Source: Taxillus chinensis (Eukaryota; Streptophyta; Magnoliopsida; Santalales; Loranthaceae). Taken from it: a stretch of 64,000 nt of DNA. Below the pieces are notes generated by a model. That model was not told the DNA's origin, made no database searches, and saw only the letters and a program-made list of their open reading frames with translations. Made by a program: the position numbers and the translations under genes. The stretch is from contig CM042087.1 of assembly GCA_023512835.1 (NCBI GenBank), forward strand, positions 40,862,517 through 40,926,516. Reading direction: 5' to 3'. Shown one piece after another: positions 58,291 through 64,000 of the stretch. Within the stretch, counting starts at the first letter, position 1. Each line of letters begins with the position of its first letter.

Positions 58291-61257
58291 AAAAAAAAAT
58301 TTCTTTTCTTTTGGTATAATAGTTTTACAAAATTTCTTTTGCTCCTTTGACTTTTTCGAATAGATTGCCCGTGACTTTTTTATTATTATTATTATAACTC
58401 AACTTCATTATCGGTTAAAATCAACTTCATTATCGGTTCAAATAATCTTGATTTCGTTAGGTTTGACTAGACTTAGACATCTGAGTTCGGGTATTGACTT
58501 GACTTGAAATACGCATTATATTATAATATTTTCATCTCGCTTTGCCTCGATCTGAACCGATTAAGATAAATTTAGGTCACTCACTATTTAGTCCCAACCC
58601 GCTCAATTATCATTCTTAATTCAAATGAGTCAAAATGAATGAGTGATATGTTTTTAGCACATGCTAGTACCATATATGAAATATGAAATATCCTTATCCT
58701 CATGCTATTGTGTAATCAACAAGAGTTAAATAGTACTAGACCTCAAGTCATCACCAAACATTTTGTGCGAATTGGGCTACCCCGTGAGGGCAAAATGCCC
58801 TTGACTATTAATTTTACTTTTGCACAATATTTTTGTTCTTAATTGTAAATAAATTAAAATTTTATTAATTTTTTAAAGGATGATCCTAAAGTCACTTCTC
58901 ACCCTCTTCTTCCACTCTGATTTTTGGCAATAGACAAAGATATCTTTTGACTTAAACAATTAAAGGTGCAGTGTTATTGACATTAACTCCTCCATTAAGT
59001 TCTCCAACAACCTCCAATGACTGCTTGTGCCTCTTCATTATCATTGTCGAGATCGATATCAATAACCTCAAATTTCATGCATCCTCCCTTAGGTATACAT
59101 TCCAAGTTTAACCTCTTCCACGTTAGTTTCTTACTTTCTTCCTCCATAATTCCTCCTCTAACTCACCCGTTTCTCTGTTGAAAAATCAATCATATTCCAA
59201 CCAAAGTTGGCATCTCCAAATGATAACAGTTGATGATAAGATTTTGAACCAAAACGGTGGATGTGGCCACATTGGGCACAATTGATTTCAAACAAGAAGA
59301 GGGAAATAAGGTACGTGATAATATTGTATTTTAGCATATTTTTAAAATGTATTTGTGTCTTATTTTGATAATCATTTGAATATTTTACTTATTTTTAAAA
59401 CTAATTTATATTTTATGTGCCTTAACAATATTTATAAGATATTATAAGTGTACTAGGTGAAAAAAAGTAGAGCAAAAGAGTAAAAGTCAATGTCACATGA
59501 TTGAAAAGTAAATATTAGTCAATAAATGTCAACTTTATAAATGTAAACAAAAATCCATAATAGTCAACAAAAGCCAATACCATCCTGATGATGATTAATA
59601 AAAATCAAATGCTAAAGAGGTTCTGGCCGATTAGAGTTGAAGCTCATAATTTAAAGGTAGTCTAGATTGACATGTCTAAATTATCATCATTAAGACTTTG
59701 TACAAAATAATGTTTGTATTAGCATTAGAAGTATCTGTTCAAATCTATTGTATGTTTGGCTCAGGATTGACTTTATTAATATTAACTATTTATTTATCTT
59801 GAAAAATGTTTGTATCATAGATGTTTGGATCTAAATATAATATGTATTTGCTCTTAATTGGAATGATATTTCATTTGATATCTATATTAAAAAGTCAAAA
59901 TTTAATTACTTCTTTAAATTTAGTTGTTTTAATTTTATTTTACTTAAATAAAGTCAAAATTTATATAATTTCAATACTTGTCAAAAATAAGATACCAATC
60001 CCAGTTTAATAATTGTGATCTTAAAAAGTATATATTATAAAACTATGATATTTTACACTTACAGTTTTACGTTGGTCGAGTTTTAGATGTTTCTAAGGAT
60101 TGTTTTATCTTATTTTATTTGTCAATGTTAACACGAAGTAATTTTGCTTTTAATTTAAATTATTCTTATTTCATTTTGTTTTCCTTATCAAGGGTACTGC
60201 TATAATTTCCTTATTCAGTTATTTGGGTTGTTTGCTGTGGTTGCTTTAGGCATTTTGTTTCATTTGATTTTGTTTAAGTCTTTGTAATATTTTTATTACT
60301 TATTTGGCTTGAGTTTATGTCTAGTTTTTCTTTTGACTTTGTTTTATTAGTTAATTTATTTCATATTAAGTTGTTTCAAACCTTGAATGTAATGAGGATA
60401 ATCAGATTATTGAAAAAGAATTAAGCAAAAGTTATAAAAGGAAAATAACAAAAAATACAATAGACCTTTAAAAATTATATCAAGCCAATTGTAAGAGAGA
60501 ACTATTTAAGGATCAAGCGCTAGACAAATAATGCTAACTATTTTGAACTCAAGTTAACCCTAATTATGACATAACAAGCTCAATTTGTTGGACATATGAT
60601 TGGTGAAGATCAATGATGTTCTTAAAGATACCATAAAGCAAAAGTTCTTTCCATTTTCTTTAAGAGACAAAACGGAAGGTTGGTTACCATCTCTGTAATC
60701 TAAAAGCAACACCCTTAATTTTGTAATGAATGAATAAAAAGACCAAGTCTATAATACTACACCTAACGAACAAAAAGTGTAAACAAGTTTACCATTATCA
60801 TCAAATTTTATTCCAACTCGCTTAAAATGAATCGGTTCAAAGACTAATGAAAAATAAAATAAAATCGCTACCGATCATTTTTGAAATAAGATTAGTCACA
60901 ATCTACATAAAGTAAGATGAATTCAAGAATTGATTATTTGTAAAAATGAATTAGCACTTCCTAATGCTGTAAATCAGTACCAATCTTAAAAGTTAAAAAT
61001 TTCTGCTTGTTTTAAAAGGCACTTAATAATAATGCCATATTAAAAACTCCTCCGATGGGCAGATAGATATTAGATTCCAAACAAAATAAGAAAACTTAGT
61101 TAATCAAATGTATAGAATTGTCTCCCAGCTAGGGTTAGCCTATTGCACAATCTAGACTCCAGTTTGATAACGGGACATACACGAAGCAAGTATGATTGCT
61201 ACAAACATTCCCTTAATAACATATCACGCGGTCCTTTAATGAGCAATTTCAACGTGC
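58291..61257. other. Intergenic DNA between the two FLK copies
   Basis: About 3 kb, AT-rich. No intact gene. The stretch 58880-59300 is richer in CT and less AT-rich but gives no recognisable protein; 59465-59760 has retroelement-like but unassignable text. From about 61013 the sequence is similar to the 3' flank of FLK copy 1, so the duplication starts there. Confidence 0.5.
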
Positions 61258-63954
61258 TTAATAGCCATAGTTTGACCCATAGACAGAGCCATAACCTCCG
61301 CCATGGCCAGGAGGCCCTGTGTTAGATTGAGGTGATGGGTACACAGAGCCAAGCGCAGCATGAGAATTATAACCTTGGTCTGTTGGCCCACCTGTCTGAG
61401 CCTGTGTTGAGGCTGCAGCTTCAGCCATGAAATTCTGCATTCCAAAAGTTTAGTATCAGAGAATAAAATACATGTATTTTCTAAAAACCACAAAAATAGC
61501 TAAAATTTCAGCATAGCGGGACAAAAATCTGGGCCCAGAATAATAGAAAACAATTCAATCAAGAGCACCCAAAATCGATACATTCGCGTTAGCCATAACA
61601 TGGAGATTGAAAGATCAGTTCATGTAGAAAATGTGTTGGATTCTGACTATCCATAGTCCATAACTACTCAGGCCTTAGCAGAATAACAAAAGCAGGGAGA
61701 AAGTAGTTTGTTTTTCCAAAACACACTAGCTAAAAAAAACAACCGTCTAAACAAAGGAACTTCAAGCATGCAAACAGAGCAAGTTGACCTGAACAAAACA
61801 GACACTAGATCAAAAACAACCTTTTCAACAAAGCAACTGTAAGTAAACAAGTAAACAAATGAGTGAACTTGGTGGTCATGACTCCATTTTTAGCACACTA
61901 TCCACAAAGCTACAACTACTGGGTATCTTCTAAGGGTTTGAAGTGCGTGAACTGAGGTTTAGGGAGAGCTTTTGGATGGCAGCAATACTTTGGTAATTGA
62001 TCTAATGTTCTTGCCTTCTTGGTGAATTGCAGTGCTTTTTTTTCCTATCATCATATTATAGAAGGGCTTCCTGCTCAAATTTCAGATTAGGACTGACAAT
62101 CTAGCTTTGAGAATGGGGCTTGGGAAACCAGAATTCTGGGGCTATCGCTGACTGAATAATCACAAAGAAGTATTGAGTCATTAATGTGCTAAATTGCTTC
62201 CTTTTTTGTTATATCCCCAGTAGGCATGATCATCATAATATTCATCATGATTATAGGAACATCTTAATTGAATTTCTGGAACTTGTAGCAATTTGATCTT
62301 TACACGTTAATAATCACTCTTAACGAACAGAAAGAACTTGTTAATCCACAGAGAGATAACAAGAGAGAATCGACTAAAATACTTTAGTTCTTGCTATATA
62401 TTCAGCGGGTTGGTCGTTGCAGGGGGTCAATTTACAACATACAAAAAATGCAGACATCATGATACAAAGTGACGACAGACAATATGAAGAAAGCAAAAAT
62501 CAAACAATAAATTCCACAAGATATTTGTTTGAGAAGCAAAGGTGAGAATAAAATGCCTGTATTAATTGTTGGGCTGATTGGACTTGAGAAGCAGTCCCAT
62601 TGATCTCTACTGTCATTTCCGTTGGAATACCCCTTGTTTCCTGTATGGTAACTGATGCCCCACTTGCACGTCGAATGTAACTTATGCTTGTCCCACCTGC
62701 CCCAATAACAGCATCAGCATAGGAGAGTGGAATTTGCATTTGCTGTGTGATCTACAACAAAAATATTAAACACGGTCACTTAAACTTCCAAACAACTAAT
62801 TGCATGGTTAGCCACAGAAATATATCATGATCCACGTGATCATAAACCATTCAATCCCCAGGATCAGAAATCCTTGGTTTCTAATTGTATATATGATAGA
62901 TAATTATACATAAACATCTTCTAAATGTAAAATTTGGAAATTTAGTTTTCCAATTTTCATTAGGGCCTTGTTTTGAATGATTGGAATGGAAGCAAAGCTT
63001 CCCTCCATTCACCCTCAACTAGAAGGCGCCCTGATATGTCAAAAAGCTTCGATCCAAATCATTCATCCACAACTTCAATAGCCTATAATTTTCTATAAAT
63101 TGCCTTCTTTGATAAAGGGACACTTGCTAAACCGCTCATTTCTTTGGCTGAGACACTTAACCCTTACCGCCATTTAATTACATACAATGCAAGATAGATC
63201 TCTGTAAGAGGAAAGTTACATTTAATGTTTGATATCAAAAAAACAAAAAAAAAATGAAATAGTATCAAAATAAATTAATATGCAATTCGTTTGTTTTACT
63301 TGTCATTAGCTTTTTTTTCTCTCTTAATATCTAAGATGTACGGATAAATTCCACCTTTGCATTGCCATAATATTTTATTCAAATTTCAAACACAGCACAA
63401 ACATATTACTAATCAAAAAAGCAAAAATTAGGAAAATGAAAAACAACCTGTGTAATCATTGATGGTGCTGGCTGTGCATTTGACGACGAATGAAGACCGG
63501 GTGGGGGTTCCCTCCCATAAGCAGATATGCCCTGATGATGCTGGTTGTCCATAGGAGGAAAGTCAGCAGGTTGATAATAATTGTCCGGTTGCTGTGGGGG
63601 AGGCATATATTGAGAGTTTTGTCCAAAACCTGGACCTCCACCAACAGTAGGAGGGAAACCTTGAGGTGGGCCCCAGCTTTGGTGGGAAGGCATGTGGTCC
63701 ATCTGAGGATTTGGTGCTTGCATCTGCCAATAACATTTAAACATTACAATATAAATTCACACTAACTTATTTAGAAGTCCAAGCTAATGAAGACTCCAAA
63801 CTTACTTGCATTTCAAATAATGGAATTACACTACGGTCCACCAAAAACTTCTTGAGGTGAGATGCAATTAACTCCACTGCTATGTGTACTCCAGCAGGCT
63901 CTCCTACCACTTCAACCACCCTATCATCTTGCAGGGAAAAAACTGGTAGGTCCT
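61258..63954 (-). CDS. FLK: FLK-type KH protein, copy 2 (3' half; continues past right edge)
   Basis: Four exons matching exons 3-6 of copy 1 in length and phase: 63954-63806 (149), 63723-63448 (276), 62742-62557 (186) and 61434-61258 (177). All are open, with no stops or frameshifts. The KH3 exon (62742-62557) encodes the same 62 residues as copy 1 with one silent base change. The exon at 63954 differs by two bases (one changes Ala to Ser in LPVFSLQDD). The Pro/Gly linker and tail exons differ more (for example [12 protein letters not shown] against [12 protein letters not shown]). The same GC donor (CAG|GCATTT at 62557/62556) is kept. KH1 and KH2's first half lie beyond the window. It appears functional as far as visible, unless broken upstream. 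Confidence 0.9.
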
Positions 63955-64000
63955 CTGTAGATTTTTTTTTTTAAAAAAAAAACACCGTAAAATGTCAAAC

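Noticed and set aside
59821..60009. 62-codon hydrophobic frame between FLK copies
   Set aside because: AT-rich Ile/Leu/Asn-heavy translation typical of non-coding plant DNA.
1..64000. CRISPR array or bacterial defence island
   Set aside because: No regularly spaced identical repeats with unique spacers; gene structure is plainly plant nuclear.

Overview
This is a stretch of plant nuclear chromosome, most likely a dicot. The evidence is AT-rich intergenic DNA, many short exons with GT-AG introns, leader introns, plant-only gene families (IQD, FLK, F-box-associated, SAM-transporter-like carrier), and plant transposon types (TRIM, Copia and Gypsy remnants, SINEs, MITEs). I cannot name the species from sequence alone. 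No bacterial, viral or CRISPR features were seen.

Layout from left to right. 1-4.2 kb (minus): the N-terminal half of a SAMTL-type EF-hand mitochondrial carrier-family gene, whose carrier-domain exons lie off the left edge. 5.7-9.5 kb (minus): a five-exon IQ67-domain calmodulin-binding protein, closest to IQD3. 9.6-14.4 kb: non-genic, with palindromes, a bZIP-type motif cluster and a hAT-like MITE. 14.5-15.6 kb (plus): a frameshifted F-box-associated pseudogene. 15.6-18.8 kb: remnants including a truncated SINE. 18.8-19.6 kb (minus) and 28.5-29.1 kb (plus): two divergent members of one uncharacterised plant family sharing a VFCGK motif. Between them, 22.7-26 kb (plus) carries a complete elongation factor eEF1A gene. 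Its leader intron holds a complete tRNA cloverleaf of plastid trnF type with a UAA anticodon. 27.28-27.63 kb: a miniature LTR retrotransposon (TRIM). 31.3-42.6 kb (plus): an eleven-exon taxilin gene with introns full of foldback, MITE and Gypsy-derived DNA. 44.4-47.1 kb (minus): a conserved plant membrane protein of unknown function. 48.0-49.6 kb (minus): a dead Copia element. 50.6-58.3 kb and 61.3 kb to the right edge (both minus): two tandem copies of an FLK-type triple-KH RNA-binding protein, the second cut by the window edge.

The genes are independent plant transcription units, not a pathway or operon. Two calcium-linked proteins (an EF-hand carrier and a calmodulin-binding scaffold) lie next to each other, but I infer no functional link. 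The window mainly shows genome evolution: a recent local duplication with a datable MITE insertion (the paralogue preserves the empty site), plastid-type DNA in a housekeeping-gene intron, several insertions with recognisable target-site duplications, and duplicated splice-site regions. I found no convincing evidence of a wholly new biological system. The most unusual single object is the altered-anticodon tRNA sequence in the eEF1A leader intron.
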